NCBI RefSeq assembly: GCF_000012305.1
Contig: NC_007204.1
Span: forward strand, 1,674,001-1,738,000
DNA from: Psychrobacter arcticus 273-4
Lineage (GTDB): Bacteria; Pseudomonadota; Gammaproteobacteria; Pseudomonadales; Moraxellaceae
Direction: 5' to 3'
DNA length: 64,000 nt
The notes under the pieces were generated by a model. It did not search any database and had not been told where the DNA came from. It worked only from the letters and a program-made list of their open reading frames with translations. Position 1 is the first letter of the stretch. Each line of letters opens with the position of its first letter. This document shows, in pieces, positions 46,665 through 57,732 of the stretch. Both the position numbers and the translations under genes were made by a program.

Positions 46665-47891
46665 ATGAGCATGGGTAAAAAGTTAATGCATTGGGTGGAC
46701 GCGCGCTTTCCAGCGACCGAAACCTATGAATATCATATGTCAAAGTACTATGCACCAAAGAACTTTAACTTTTGGTACTTCTTTGGCGTGCTATCGATGG
46801 TCGTACTGGTCAACCAATTGGTGACTGGTATTTGGCTAACGATGATGTACAACCCAAGTTCAGAAGGGGCATTTGCCTCTGTTGAATACATCATGCGTGA
46901 TGTCAAGGGTGGCTGGCTCATCCGTTATATGCACTCAACCGGCGCATCTGCGTTTTTCGTCGTAGTTTACTTGCATATGTTTAGAGCCTTGCTATACGGT
47001 TCATACCAAAAACCACGTGAGCTGATTTGGCTCATCGGTATGGGTATTTACCTAGCATTGATGGCAGAAGGTTTCTTCGGTTATCTACTCCCTTGGGGCA
47101 ACATGTCATTCTGGGGTGCTCAGGTTATTCTAAACTTACCTGCAGCTCTACCAGTTATTGGTGACGGGCTTGCTGAATGGGTTCGTGGTGATTACATTAT
47201 TTCAGGTATCACTCTAAACCGCTTCTTTGCTCTACACGTTGTAGCGATTCCGCTGGTACTTGTCGGCTTAGTCTTTATGCATTTAGTGGCACTGCATCAT
47301 GTGGGTTCAAACAACCCTGATGGTATTGACATTAAGAAGCTAAAAGATAAAAACGGTGTGCCATTAGATGGTATCGAATTCCATCCGTACTACACCGTAC
47401 ACGATATGGTTGGTATCGTTGTCTTCTTTATCTTGTTCTTTGCTGTGGTATTCTTCTTCCCAGAAGGCGGCGGCTTCTTCCTTGAGCCACCAAACTTTGA
47501 GACAGCAAACTCATTGAAGACACCAGCGCATATTGCACCGGTATGGTACTACACCCCTTTCTATGCCATCCTACGTGCCGTTCCTGATAAGCTTGGTGGT
47601 GTTATTGCGATGGGTGCTGCTATTGCCGTATTGTTCTTGATACCATGGCTGGATAGATCGCCTGTACGCTCTATACGCTACAAAGGTATTTTGTCTAAGA
47701 TTGCTCTTACTGTCTTTGCCATTAGCTTTGTTGTATTGGGTTACTTAGGTGCGACACCAACGACGCCAACAGCCACTCTTATGGCTCGTATATTTACGAT
47801 TCTATATTTCTTGTTCTTCTTACTGATGCCGTTTTACACTGCCATTGAGAAGTGTAAACAGCCACCAGAACGCGTTACCGGAGGTCACTAA
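46665..47891 (+). CDS. petB: Cytochrome b subunit of the bc1 complex
   Basis: 408 residues from ATG at 46665, right after the petA stop and with GGGGAGG upstream; the longer frame overlaps petA. Eight or so membrane segments; paired haem-ligating His occur in HSTGASAFFVVVYLHMFR and in the later RFFALHVVAIPLVLVGLVFMHLVALHH region; the Qo-site PEWY-type motif appears as the related APVWYYTPFY. Overlaps petC by one base (TAATG). Confidence 0.97.
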   Translation: MSMGKKLMHWVDARFPATETYEYHMSKYYAPKNFNFWYFFGVLSMVVLVNQLVTGIWLTMMYNPSSEGAFASVEYIMRDVKGGWLIRYMHSTGASAFFVVVYLHMFRALLYGSYQKPRELIWLIGMGIYLALMAEGFFGYLLPWGNMSFWGAQVILNLPAALPVIGDGLAEWVRGDYIISGITLNRFFALHVVAIPLVLVGLVFMHLVALHHVGSNNPDGIDIKKLKDKNGVPLDGIEFHPYYTVHDMVGIVVFFILFFAVVFFFPEGGGFFLEPPNFETANSLKTPAHIAPVWYYTPFYAILRAVPDKLGGVIAMGAAIAVLFLIPWLDRSPVRSIRYKGILSKIALTVFAISFVVLGYLGATPTTPTATLMARIFTILYFLFFLLMPFYTAIEKCKQPPERVTGGH

Positions 47892-48604
47892 TGAGCACGC
47901 TAATTAAATCCCTAGCAGGTTTGGGCTTAGGCGCGGCATTAACTTTGACTGCTGGTAGCGCTCTAGCGTCAGGTAGTGGCTGCGGTACGTTTACCAATGC
48001 TGAGGGTGTTGAAGAACATCTAGCTTGTAGCACAGCTCCTATTGATTTTACCAATAAGGGTTCATTACAAAACGGTGCTAAAACGTTTATGAATTACTGC
48101 GCTGGCTGCCATTCAGCAAAGTACGTTCGTCATTCGCGCATTGCCAAAGACCTAGAAATACCGCCTGAATTGGTTGAAAAGTATCTGATGGTCACCACCG
48201 ATCAAATTGGTGAGCATATCAATGCTGAGATTGACCCTGAGATTCAAGCGTCTTGGTTTGGCGCAGCGCCTCCGGATCTGTCACTTGAAACAAGACTGCG
48301 CGGCGATGATTGGGTTTACACTTACCTCTTGTCTTTCTATGAAGATCCAAGCCGTCCTTGGGGTGCTAACAACTTAGTGCTACACAACGCGGCAATGCCT
48401 CATGTCTTGCATAACATGCAAGAAGAGCTGAGTCAGGAAGAGTTTGAATCTGAAGTAGGCGACTTGGTTAACTTTATGGCATGGATGGCTGAGCCTATTC
48501 GTCATGACCGTAAAGTCATTGGTTTCTTTGTGATTTTATTCTTACTTGTCTTATTGATTCCAGTTTACTTGCTCAATAAAGAATTCTGGAAAGATATCAA
48601 ATAA
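47891..48604 (+). CDS. petC: Cytochrome c1 of the bc1 complex
   Basis: 237 residues. Signal peptide to about residue 27 (ends SALASG), haem-binding YCAGCHSAKY (CxxCH), the distal Met ligand probably in HNAAMPHVL, and a C-terminal membrane anchor (FFVILFLLVLLIPVYLL). ATG overlaps the petB stop, so expression is coupled. A terminator follows. Confidence 0.96.
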   Translation: MSTLIKSLAGLGLGAALTLTAGSALASGSGCGTFTNAEGVEEHLACSTAPIDFTNKGSLQNGAKTFMNYCAGCHSAKYVRHSRIAKDLEIPPELVEKYLMVTTDQIGEHINAEIDPEIQASWFGAAPPDLSLETRLRGDDWVYTYLLSFYEDPSRPWGANNLVLHNAAMPHVLHNMQEELSQEEFESEVGDLVNFMAWMAEPIRHDRKVIGFFVILFLLVLLIPVYLLNKEFWKDIK

Positions 48605-48644
48605 GTAATACTGAGAATTTATCAGTCAAGCAATATATTGGTAT

Positions 48645-48673
48645 AAAAAAGCACTACTTCGGTAGTGCTTTTT
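48645..48673. terminator. Terminator after petC
   Basis: Stem AAAAAGCACTAC / GTAGTGCTTTTT with a UUCG-type tetraloop region, 41 bp after the stop. Confidence 0.92.
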
Positions 48674-48799
48674 ATTGTTTAGACTACTCATAAATGAGCA
48701 TCTAAAAATAAGCGCAGTGGCAATGTTTACGCATGCTACCTTGATAAACACAGCAACATTGTTTACGATGACAGGCTTTACTATGAACATTAGGCTTTC

Positions 48800-49414
48800 A
48801 TGATTGATGCGAATGACATTCCAAGTAGTCAGCTAATTTTATACGCTGATGACGGCTACAATAGTCATGTGGTACGCCTATTACTTGAAGAAAAGAAGCT
48901 CGCTTATTACTTATCACGGCTACACTCTGAGCGTCCTGAGGATTTGACCGAGCTAAACCCTTATCATACCTTACCTGTCCTGCAACAGCGTGAAATTGCA
49001 CTTTATGAGATAAATGTAATCTTTGAATATCTTGAAGAGCGTTACCATGCCAATAAGCTCCTGCCTGACACACCGCAAGAGCGGGCACAATTTCGCCAGT
49101 TAGCTTGGCGTATCCAACGTGATTGGTTGGTGTTGGGTAAACGTCTATTGATGCACCCTGACAGTTTTAATAAGGCTCAAGCCGCCAGCGCTAAAAAACA
49201 GCTGAGCGATTCTCTGATTACTCTATCGCCGTTATTTGCTCATAAACCTTATTTTATGGCGGACGAGTTTGGCTGGTGTGATGTATTGCTAGCGCCTTTA
49301 TTATGGCGATTGGACGAAATGGGCATTGAGCTACCACGCGCTATCAGTCGTCCCCTGTTTGATTATCAAACTCGAGTATTTGAGCGTCAAAGCTTTCAAA
49401 AAAGCGTGCGCTAA
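48800..49414 (+). CDS. sspA: Stringent starvation protein A (GST-fold)
   Basis: 204 residues. N-terminal thioredoxin/GST domain (LYADDGYNSHVVRLLLEEKKL; ELNPYHTLPVL; EINVIFEYLEERY) and C-terminal helical GST domain with WCDVLLAPLLWRL. No catalytic Cys or Ser at the usual GST position, as in SspA, an RNA-polymerase-associated regulator of stress genes. The adjacent sspB and upstream petABC reproduce the conserved pet-sspA-sspB order. No strong ribosome binding site before 48800. Confidence 0.92.
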   Translation: MIDANDIPSSQLILYADDGYNSHVVRLLLEEKKLAYYLSRLHSERPEDLTELNPYHTLPVLQQREIALYEINVIFEYLEERYHANKLLPDTPQERAQFRQLAWRIQRDWLVLGKRLLMHPDSFNKAQAASAKKQLSDSLITLSPLFAHKPYFMADEFGWCDVLLAPLLWRLDEMGIELPRAISRPLFDYQTRVFERQSFQKSVR

Positions 49415-49563
49415 TTAGACAAAGCGTGATGACTGCCCTAAAATAGACGCTATTAAAAAATGACTTATTTGTTATCAATCACTAAAAACTGTAAACCAAT
49501 AAAAACTTGTGGCAAATATCTTATTGATCATTACCTAATACCCTTATGATAGGAAACCAAAAT

Positions 49564-50004
49564 ATGAGCGAAACCACATCTATAACCCCAACTCGTCCTT
49601 ATATGGTGCGCGCCCTTTACCAATGGATAGAAGACAATGCGCTGACGCCGTATCTGATGGTTGATGCGACTGCTGATAACCTGCAGATTCCAACGGAGCA
49701 CGTGCAAGATGGTCGCATCGTGCTCAATATTGCCAGCCGTGCCACCGGTAATATGAGTATGAAAAATGACTATATTCATTTTAGTGCACGCTTTGGTGGG
49801 GTATCACAAGATATTTGGGTGCCGTTAACGGCAGTGCTCGGTATCTATGCAAAAGAGAACTCACAAGGGATGTTTTTCGATCCTAATGAATATGATGACT
49901 ATGTGCCTGAAGAGGATGCCGTTGCGAGTAGCAGCTCTAAAACAAAGGTTGCCACTCCTAAGCCCAAACGTGATAATAAAGCCGGTTTAAAAGTCTTAAA
50001 ATAA
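49564..50004 (+). CDS. sspB: ClpXP protease specificity-enhancing factor
   Basis: 146 residues from ATG at 49564, preceded by AGGAAA; a frame from 49546 is longer by six residues. N-terminal substrate-binding domain (RPYMVRALYQWIEDNALTPYL.., NDYIHFSARFGGVSQDIWVP) binds ssrA tags; acidic and Ser-rich linker; basic C-terminal tail (KAGLKVLK) resembling the ClpX-docking peptide. 150 bp after sspA. Confidence 0.95.
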   Translation: MSETTSITPTRPYMVRALYQWIEDNALTPYLMVDATADNLQIPTEHVQDGRIVLNIASRATGNMSMKNDYIHFSARFGGVSQDIWVPLTAVLGIYAKENSQGMFFDPNEYDDYVPEEDAVASSSSKTKVATPKPKRDNKAGLKVLK

Positions 50005-50019
50005 CAAAATATACCTCAT

Positions 50020-50056
50020 AAAAAAGCTGAGCATATTAAATATGCTCAGCTTTTTT
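50020..50056. terminator. Bidirectional terminator between sspB and dcd
   Basis: Perfect 16-bp stem AAAAAAGCTGAGCATA / TATGCTCAGCTTTTTT with a 5-nt loop. Confidence 0.92.
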
Positions 50057-50092
50057 ATTGCCAATCTAAAAGGACTATAATCCTAAAAACGA

Positions 50093-50668
50093 TTACGTTC
50101 TTGGTAAGGTAACACCGCGTTGACCTTGGTATTTACCACCACGATCTTTATAACTGGTCTCACAGACATCGTCCGCATCGCTTTGGAAAAACAGCATTTG
50201 CGCAACCCCTTCGCCAGCGTAGATACGGGCAGGCAGATTGGTCGTATTACTAAACTCCAAGGTCACATGTCCCTCCCACTCAGGCTCAAGTGGTGTGACG
50301 TTAACGATAATACCGCAGCGGGCATAGGTTGATTTACCTAAGCAGATAGTCAATACGTCGCGTGGAATACGGAAATACTCCATCGTACGTGCCAATGCAA
50401 AAGAGTTCGGCGGAATAATGCACTCGTCGCCGATGATATCAATAAAGCTCTTTTCATCAAAGTTTTTAGGATCTACGATCACTGAATGCACATTGGTGAA
50501 AACTTTAAACTCAGGCGCGCAGCGTACATCATAACCATAGCTTGAAGTGCCATAACTGACCAAACGCTCACCGGCGTCATTAAAACGTACTTGACCCGCT
50601 TCAAACGGCTCAATCATGCCGTGTTCTTCAGCCATTTTACGAATCCAGCGGTCAGATTTGATAGACAT
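50093..50668 (-). CDS. dcd: dCTP deaminase
   Basis: 191 residues from the second of two adjacent ATGs (50668), which has the better spacing to AAGGA. Deaminates dCTP to dUTP for dTTP synthesis. Contains [33 protein letters not shown] and the catalytic-Glu region [16 protein letters not shown], ending with GVTLPRT. Monocistronic on the minus strand. Confidence 0.95.
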   Translation of the reverse strand: MSIKSDRWIRKMAEEHGMIEPFEAGQVRFNDAGERLVSYGTSSYGYDVRCAPEFKVFTNVHSVIVDPKNFDEKSFIDIIGDECIIPPNSFALARTMEYFRIPRDVLTICLGKSTYARCGIIVNVTPLEPEWEGHVTLEFSNTTNLPARIYAGEGVAQMLFFQSDADDVCETSYKDRGGKYQGQRGVTLPRT

Positions 50669-50782
50669 CATTGTTCCTTAGCAAATATTTAATAGCGATT
50701 ATGACAACAGTATTTTGATAGCGACGATTATACGGAATTGATGGCCTGATTTATAGACTTAGCCGCACTTTAAAACCAATTC

Positions 50783-50921
50783 TATAGTAGATCCACTGTA
50801 AAACCGATACAGCGTGACTGGGATGAATTTTTCGTAGCCTCTGTGATAGCAACAAGCAAGAGAAGTTTATACCAGTCGCACCTCTTTAATAACGTATCGA
50901 TTTTATTTTGAACCGACTATA
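50783..50921 (+). repeat. MITE-like repeat, copy G (type II)
   Basis: Bounded by TATAGTAGATCC and GAACCGACTATA. The arms CGTGACTGG / CCAGTCGCAC nearly pair, and part of the core (TAGCCTCTGTGATAGCAACAAGCAAG) is shared with type I. A half copy of this type lies at 15604-15696. Only 19 bp separate it from copy F. Confidence 0.8.
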
Positions 50922-50940
50922 TGTAATAGACATCGCTTGC

Positions 50941-51077
50941 TATAGTTGAAATACTTTAAAGTCGCTACCGTATTGCTGGTGTAAATTTTTTGCAGCCTCT
51001 GTCTGCGTAGGCACAGCAAGCAAGAAAAATTTGCACCAGCAATACGGGTTGTATCGATATTACTTTTCACCGACTCT
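50941..51077 (+). repeat. MITE-like repeat, copy F (type I)
   Basis: Same as copy C, arms GTATTGCTGG / CCAGCAATAC fully paired. Located between dcd and the mrp gene. Confidence 0.85.
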
Positions 51078-51153
51078 ACTACTTTTTTATAATAGCAAAC
51101 GATAGTCTCTTGATTATGCAAACGTCATGACTTTCAGCATTAAAGCTTAGTTA

Positions 51154-52380
51154 TTAAAAAATACGCTTATCATCGACCGGTTTAGCAAACTTATTAATAT
51201 TGGTTTCAATATTTTTAGCAATGCTCAAATAGTAAGACGCAAACTCATCATCTACTAAGACGCTTGGCTCGCCTTTATCTACTTGTGCACGAATAGCGCT
51301 TGCCAGGGGCAACTGACCTAGCAGCGGCACTTGATATTGCTCAGCGATTTTCTCGCCACCGCCTGTACCAAAGATGGCTTCGGTATGATTACAATTGCTA
51401 CAAGTGTGTAGCGCCATGTTTTCAACCACGCCAAGTACAGGAATATTGGTTTTATTGAACATCTCAATGCCTTTTTGCGCATCAAGTAACGCAATATGCT
51501 GCGGCGTCGTCACAATAACAGCGCCCGTTACCGGAATACGCTGAGCAAGCGTGAGCTGAATATCACCGGTACCTGGTGGCATATCAATCACTAGGTAATC
51601 TAACTGTGGCCAATTGGTTTGATTGTATAGCTGCATCAATGCCCCTGTGGCTTTTGGACCGCGCCAGGCGACAGGCGTATTGTCACCATCAAGTAAGCTA
51701 CCAATCGATAACATCGCTAGTCCATGCGCATTGATAGGCACAAATTGCTCATTTTCAAGCTCAGGTCTAACACTACCCACACCTAGCATCGCTGGCATAC
51801 TGGGGCCATAGATATCAGCATCCAACACCCCAACACGATTGCCAAGCTTTTGTAATGCCAAGGCGATATTGACAGTGGTGGTTGATTTACCCACACCGCC
51901 CTTACCTGAGGCAACTACAATAATATGACGAATGCGCGGATGAGCGGACAACGAAGCTTGGGTTGGCGCAGGCTTCGTGATAGGTGGCTCAGCATTTACC
52001 GTACTATCATCACTCTTGGCGACAGGCTTACTCTGACTGTCCATCGCATTGGTGGTTTTTGGCATTGCTTTCGGTAAATTTGCTTCTGCCCCTTTCATCG
52101 GCGCTGATATCCGTACATTCATATGAATGGTTTGAATACCGTGCGGCTGTAATAGCTGCCCAAGCGCTTGCTGAATGCTCTCAAGATCGCTTTCATGTGG
52201 CAGACGCAACTCTAATGTCAGCTCACCACCATTACGCTCAAGCCCAGTGACCATCGTCGCAATACTGGTATCACCAACATGATAACCCAGCAGCACTTTA
52301 TCAATGGCGCTATCACGCGCGGCTTGCTGCTCTGGAGTTTCCGTTTGTGCGGTGGGTTTTTTCTTCATAAAATTAAACAT
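51154..52380 (-). CDS. apbC: Iron-sulfur cluster carrier ATPase (Mrp/ApbC)
   Basis: 408 residues. N-terminal DUF59/MIP18-like domain (about 20-90), a Ser/Pro/Thr-rich linker (about 100-155), then the ParA-like NTPase with deviant Walker A SGKGGVGKSTTTVN, Walker B VLDADIYGPSMP, DYLVIDMPPGTGDIQL, and the CxxC cluster-binding site in TCSNCNH. Carries and transfers Fe-S clusters in the cytosol. Divergent from the IS982 element and next to metG at a distance (5.6 kb), unlike the direct mrp-metG pairing of enterics. Confidence 0.94.
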   Translation of the reverse strand: MFNFMKKKPTAQTETPEQQAARDSAIDKVLLGYHVGDTSIATMVTGLERNGGELTLELRLPHESDLESIQQALGQLLQPHGIQTIHMNVRISAPMKGAEANLPKAMPKTTNAMDSQSKPVAKSDDSTVNAEPPITKPAPTQASLSAHPRIRHIIVVASGKGGVGKSTTTVNIALALQKLGNRVGVLDADIYGPSMPAMLGVGSVRPELENEQFVPINAHGLAMLSIGSLLDGDNTPVAWRGPKATGALMQLYNQTNWPQLDYLVIDMPPGTGDIQLTLAQRIPVTGAVIVTTPQHIALLDAQKGIEMFNKTNIPVLGVVENMALHTCSNCNHTEAIFGTGGGEKIAEQYQVPLLGQLPLASAIRAQVDKGEPSVLVDDEFASYYLSIAKNIETNINKFAKPVDDKRIF

Positions 52381-52653
52381 AGCGACCGTGACTACCTATA
52401 CAAGTGGGTTGGTATGCTAAAAAATACCATGAACTTTTTAGCTAAACCTTTTATCGTATTAGTGTAGCTCAATTGCAAGCATAAAAAAACTATGATGCTA
52501 GTAAGACGGCCTTTTACGTAACGCTTCTAGCCTGTAATGTCGTTAGCTGATAACTCTCTTGTAGAATCCTTGAACCAATGGACAAAAATACCAGCCAAAA
52601 TACCCGCTTACGGTACAACACTCGAATACTGATAAGCTAACAGACCAAGCGAT
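52381..52653. other. Intergenic region upstream of mrp, no gene seen
   Basis: About 270 bp holding the mrp promoter; no ORF, repeat or RNA recognised before the 13-bp array. Confidence 0.45.
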
Positions 52654-52694
52654 TTCTTAATTCATATTCTTAATTCATATTCTTAATTCATATT
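52654..52694. repeat. 13-bp tandem repeat, left block (three units)
   Basis: Units TTCTTAATTCATA at 52654-52666, 52667-52679 and 52680-52692, then TT before the IS. With the right block (53675-53719) it was one array of six perfect units before the IS inserted. Confidence 0.92.
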
Positions 52695-53674
52695 ACCCCA
52701 CTCTCAACTTCGAAAGTGATTGAAAAAAGAAGAGCATCTCACTAATCTATTGTTTTCGACCAAGAATACAACGGAGTCATGAGATGCCCATAGACGAATT
52801 TATCATCAATATCTATTTAATGGTAGAGCAATATTACAAAATAGTCGTTACTGAACCCTTGCGAGGTGCAGGTTACGCGCCAAAGCTGAGTGATCCTGAG
52901 ATCATTTGCATGGAACTGGTCGGTGAATTTTTAAACCTTGATCAAGACAAACAGATTTGGCAATATTTTACCCAGCACTGGCAAGCCTGGTTTCCAGCCA
53001 TAGGCTCATATCCTAACTTCGCAAAGCATTGCGCGAATCTGTGGCAAGTCAAACAGCGGATACAAGATAACGTCAGTCAACTTGAGGGCCGTGACAACAT
53101 CCATTTTATGGATGGTTTTCCGATACCCGTCTGTCATTATGGACGCGCTTATCGGCATAAAAACTATCAAGACTTAGCGGCTTTTAGCTACTGTGCGGCT
53201 AAGCAAGAGAGGTACTATGGCTTTGAAGGACATTTGCTTGTTAACTTATCGGGCATGATTAAAGGCTTTACCTTTGCTCCTGCCAATGTTGATGAAAGAG
53301 CGGTTGCGCCTGATATTACTGACAATATCTATGGTTTGCTCGGCGCTGATAAAGGGTATATCAGCCCTAGTCTCACTCAGTACTACGACGCTCAAGGAGT
53401 GGATTTACAAACGCCACTCAGAGCTAACATGAAAGAGGATAGACCCAAACCTGTGGTAAAACGGCTAATGAAAGCCCGCCGTATCGTTGAAACAGTCATT
53501 GGTCAGCTATCAGAACGATTTAATATACAAAGGGTACGAGCAAGAGATTTATGGCATTTGTCTCATCGATTGATTCGTAAAATTCTGTCACATAATCTAT
53601 GCTTTGTACTCAACAAAAAACTTGGTAACCCGCCACTTCAGTTTGAATTGCTTATTTCAAGTTGAGAGTGGGGT
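52695..53674 (+). mobile_element. Complete IS982-family insertion sequence (980 bp)
   Basis: Terminal inverted repeats ACCCCACTCTCAACTT (52695-52710) and its perfect complement (53659-53674) enclose one intact transposase. The flanks carry an 8-bp target duplication TTCATATT on both sides. Deleting the IS and one duplication restores an uninterrupted 6-unit 13-bp array, direct evidence of a recent insertion into the repeat. Confidence 0.95.
52784..53665 (+). CDS. IS982 family transposase
   Basis: 293 residues, single ORF with intact frame. DDE-type acidic residues are visible: D110 in HFMDGFPIPV, D189 in LGADKGYISP, and E236 in RRIVETVIGQLSERFNIQ, the last with the usual family motif (KRRIVET-like). 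The N-terminal LSDPEIICMELVGEFL matches IS982 transposases. AACGGAG lies 8 nt before the ATG. The element looks potentially active. Confidence 0.93.
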   Translation: MPIDEFIINIYLMVEQYYKIVVTEPLRGAGYAPKLSDPEIICMELVGEFLNLDQDKQIWQYFTQHWQAWFPAIGSYPNFAKHCANLWQVKQRIQDNVSQLEGRDNIHFMDGFPIPVCHYGRAYRHKNYQDLAAFSYCAAKQERYYGFEGHLLVNLSGMIKGFTFAPANVDERAVAPDITDNIYGLLGADKGYISPSLTQYYDAQGVDLQTPLRANMKEDRPKPVVKRLMKARRIVETVIGQLSERFNIQRVRARDLWHLSHRLIRKILSHNLCFVLNKKLGNPPLQFELLISS

Positions 53675-54519
<845 letters not shown>

Positions 54520-54588
54520 TTAATAATGAGAGCGTTCAGCATCTAACCTTTACGAGCGTGCATACAGAGCAATGCTTAGTACGCTTTT

Positions 54589-55218
54589 TTATTGGATAAT
54601 GGTCACTGGGGTTTTCTCTTGTAACTCATCAAAGCTAACACCCTCTGCTAGCTCAACCAATTTTAGACCGTTGTCAGTCACATCGAGTACGGCAAGCTCT
54701 GTGATGATGCGATCAACGACCCCTTTACCCGTCAGTGGCAACTCGCAATTGGCAAGGATTTTTGGCTCGCCGTGTTTGTTGACCTGCTCCATCAAAACAA
54801 TCACGCGCTGCACGCCTGCGACCAAATCCATCGCGCCGCCCATGCCTTTGACCATCTTTTTCGGAATCATCCAATTTGCCAAATCGCCCTGCTCTGAGAC
54901 TTCCATCGCACCCAATATCGCAAGGTTGACATGACCGCCACGAATCATCGCAAACGACTCTGAGCTACTAAAATAACTGGCGCCTGACTCGGCAGTGACC
55001 GTCTGTTTACCCGCATTAATCAAATCTGCATCGACGTTTTCTGCAGTAGGAAACTCGCCAATACCTAATAAGCCATTCTCTGACTGTAGCCAAACATCGA
55101 CATCTTTAGGGATATAGTTTGCAACGAGCGTCGGTAGACCAATGCCTAAGTTGACATAATAACCGTTTTGTAACTCTTGTGCGGCACGCTGTGCCATCTG
55201 CTCTCTTGTCCATGCCAT
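54589..55218 (-). CDS. scoB: 3-oxoacid CoA-transferase subunit B
   Basis: 209 residues. Catalytic-Glu motif in [15 protein letters not shown] and the N-terminal [15 protein letters not shown] are typical of the beta subunit of SCOT/acetoacetate CoA transferase. Moves CoA from succinyl-CoA or acetyl-CoA to acetoacetate. 76 bp after subunit A; symbol scoB or atoA depends on the CoA donor, which the sequence does not tell. Confidence 0.93.
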   Translation of the reverse strand: MAWTREQMAQRAAQELQNGYYVNLGIGLPTLVANYIPKDVDVWLQSENGLLGIGEFPTAENVDADLINAGKQTVTAESGASYFSSSESFAMIRGGHVNLAILGAMEVSEQGDLANWMIPKKMVKGMGGAMDLVAGVQRVIVLMEQVNKHGEPKILANCELPLTGKGVVDRIITELAVLDVTDNGLKLVELAEGVSFDELQEKTPVTIIQ

Positions 55219-55294
55219 AGTAATTTCCTTAATTTTTACGATATTCTAGTATTATCAATTTGATCATTTATGAATTGTGGTGCAAGCGCAATGA

Positions 55295-56008
55295 CTAAGC
55301 GCCTTCGACAGCTTTAGTCGTGGTTTTTTCGATACGTTTTTCAGGATTGCGGTTCAATACGATACGCTGTACAAAGATACCTGGCAGATGAATCTCATCA
55401 GGATTTAAAATGCCTGTTTCTACAATTTCTTCAACTTCAACAATGGTAATCTTGCCTGCCATCGCACAGTCTGGATTAAAATTACGAGCGGTTTTATTAA
55501 AGATTAAGTTGCCTGCTTTATCCGCTTTTTGCGCTTTAATTAATGACACATCAGCACGCAATGAATGCTCAAGCACATAAGTGCGCCCATTAAAATCACG
55601 CGTCTCTTTGCCTTCAGCAACTAAGGTGCCGACGCCAGTTGCCGTGTAAAATGCCGGAATACCTGCACCGCCTGAACGTAGCTTTTCTGCTAGTGTACCT
55701 TGCGGAGTCAGTTCAACTTCTAACTCGCCTGCTAAGTATTGGCGCTCAAACTCTTTATTTTCACCCACATAAGATGAGATCATTTTTTTAATCTGACGCG
55801 TTTGTAACAACAACCCTAAACCAAAGTCGTCAACGCCAGCGTTATTACTGATACAGGTCAAATCTTTAACCTCACTATCACGCAGCGCTTCAATCAATGC
55901 TTCAGGAATACCGCATAGACCAAAACCACCGATGGCTAGCGTTTGTCCGTCACGCACAACACCGCTCAGCGCCGCTTCTGCGCTGTCATACACTTTTGAT
56001 TGACTCAT
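55295..56008 (-). CDS. scoA: 3-oxoacid CoA-transferase subunit A
   Basis: 237 residues from ATG at 56008 ([14 protein letters not shown]), chosen because AAGGAGATAAGC lies just before it; the longer frame from 56053 has an unlikely Asn-rich start. Glycine-rich [30 protein letters not shown] and [16 protein letters not shown] are alpha-subunit signatures. First gene of the minus-strand scoA-scoB-bdhA group, divergent from a GntP-type permease. Confidence 0.93.
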   Translation of the reverse strand: MSQSKVYDSAEAALSGVVRDGQTLAIGGFGLCGIPEALIEALRDSEVKDLTCISNNAGVDDFGLGLLLQTRQIKKMISSYVGENKEFERQYLAGELEVELTPQGTLAEKLRSGGAGIPAFYTATGVGTLVAEGKETRDFNGRTYVLEHSLRADVSLIKAQKADKAGNLIFNKTARNFNPDCAMAGKITIVEVEEIVETGILNPDEIHLPGIFVQRIVLNRNPEKRIEKTTTKAVEGA

Positions 56009-56273
56009 GCTTATCTCCTTGCAAGTATCATTTTTATTATTTACATTGTTCATTAGAGGTTTTGCTCATTCAAGCAAATACTTGGCTATTAATCGGGTTT
56101 ATATTTAAAGTAATACATTTTATATCACTATAAAATATAGAGTACAGCTGTAATAACTTAACATATAATTCTAGTAGCGACTAGAGAATAATCAGTTGTT
56201 ATGTTTAACTTTATTGACCTATTTCCCTATACCCTGCATACTTTCAAGCTTAACTTAGCCAAGGAGGGCGGTC

Positions 56274-57689
56274 ATGTTTAGTACACTTGCTATTATTATT
56301 ACTTTATTACTCTTGATGTTCTTTGCTTATCGCGGTTATTCCGTACTGATTTTAGCGCCGATTATGGCAGCTTTAGCAGTACTACTTTCAGGTGATTTTT
56401 TAAGCAGTATTCCTGCCTATACCGATGTCTTTATGGGCGCATTGAGTGGCTTCCTACTCAAATTCTTTCCTATCTTCTTATTAGGCGCACTCTTTGGGCG
56501 TTTGATGGCAGACTCTGGAGCGGCAACAGCGATTGCCAATACCGTGGTCGAAAAGCTTGGTGCCAGTAAAGCGATTTTGGCGGTCATCTTAGTTTGTGGT
56601 ATTTTGACCTATGGTGGTGTGTCGCTGTTTGTTGTGGCATTTGCTATCTATCCAATCGCCAAAGACTTATTTAAAGCTGCTGATATTCCTAAGCACTTGA
56701 TTCCAGCAGCGATTGCACTAGGTTCGTTTACCTTTACCATGACGGCATTACCTGGCACGCCTGCCATTCAGAATGCTATTCCTATTCCTTACTATAATAC
56801 CAACGTATTTGCCGCGCCTATTTTGGGTCTTATTGGTGGTACGATCATGTTTGTCTGTGGTTGGTTATGGCTGCAATCACGAGCCAGAAAAGCCAATGCT
56901 GCTGGTGAAGGTTATGGTCAGCATGATGAGAGTGATGTGGGCGGTGTTGGTGGAGCGACGGCAGAGACCGACTTGCTTAGTACGCATCATACCTCATTCA
57001 CTGTTGCGATGATTCCACTGATAATGGTCATCAGTTTAAACGCTTTATTGACTTATTTCATCTTTCCATCGATGGACTTTAGTGGTCTACAGACTCAGTT
57101 CCCAGATTTGAATATCGCAGGCTCGCTCGGGCTATGGTCGATCATCATCTCATTGGTTGTGGCTTGTATCGTACTAATTGTCATGCGCCTCGGTCATTGG
57201 ACGAATTTACAAAAAACCATTAACCGTGGTACTTATGACTCGATGTTACCGATTTTTAACACCGCGTCGGAAGTAGGCTATGGCGCAGTTATCGCCTCAT
57301 TGGCAGGCTTTCTTATCATTCGTGATGGTATCTTAAACCTAACGCCAGACAATCCACTAATCTCAGAAGCAGTCGCTATGACCACGCTGGCTGGTATTAC
57401 TGGCTCATCATCTGGTGGTTTGAGTATCGCCCTATCCACCTTGGGTGAAGACTATCTAAGAATGGCAGTGGCTGCAGGTATTGATCCAGAGCTGATGCAC
57501 CGAGTTGCTGTCATGGCAGCAGGGGGTTTGGATACCTTGCCACACAGTGGTGCGGTCATTACCTTACTGGCGATTTGTGGTCTGACGCATAAACAGTCCT
57601 ATTTGAACTTAGCAATGGTCACCATAATTATTCCACTGATTGCCGTAGTCGTTGTCATTACCTTGGGCACGATGTTTGGTTCATTTTAA
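56274..57689 (+). CDS. GntP family permease (probable 3-hydroxybutyrate/short-chain hydroxyacid transporter)
   Basis: 471 residues with about 12-13 membrane segments. GALFGRLMADSGAATAIA and GGLDTLPHSGAVITLLAICGLTHKQSY are the family-specific segments near residues 70-90 and 420-445; GSSSGGLSIALSTL is in the later half. A strong SD (AAGGAGG) precedes the ATG. GntP members move gluconate and hydroxy- or keto-acids. Placement divergent from scoAB-bdhA suggests uptake of 3-hydroxybutyrate or acetoacetate; this is inference. A MITE-like copy follows the gene. Confidence 0.88.
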   Translation: MFSTLAIIITLLLLMFFAYRGYSVLILAPIMAALAVLLSGDFLSSIPAYTDVFMGALSGFLLKFFPIFLLGALFGRLMADSGAATAIANTVVEKLGASKAILAVILVCGILTYGGVSLFVVAFAIYPIAKDLFKAADIPKHLIPAAIALGSFTFTMTALPGTPAIQNAIPIPYYNTNVFAAPILGLIGGTIMFVCGWLWLQSRARKANAAGEGYGQHDESDVGGVGGATAETDLLSTHHTSFTVAMIPLIMVISLNALLTYFIFPSMDFSGLQTQFPDLNIAGSLGLWSIIISLVVACIVLIVMRLGHWTNLQKTINRGTYDSMLPIFNTASEVGYGAVIASLAGFLIIRDGILNLTPDNPLISEAVAMTTLAGITGSSSGGLSIALSTLGEDYLRMAVAAGIDPELMHRVAVMAAGGLDTLPHSGAVITLLAICGLTHKQSYLNLAMVTIIIPLIAVVVVITLGTMFGSF

Positions 57690-57732
57690 TCTTGATATTT
57701 ATCAACATTAAAACATACTGATAATCAGCTGT

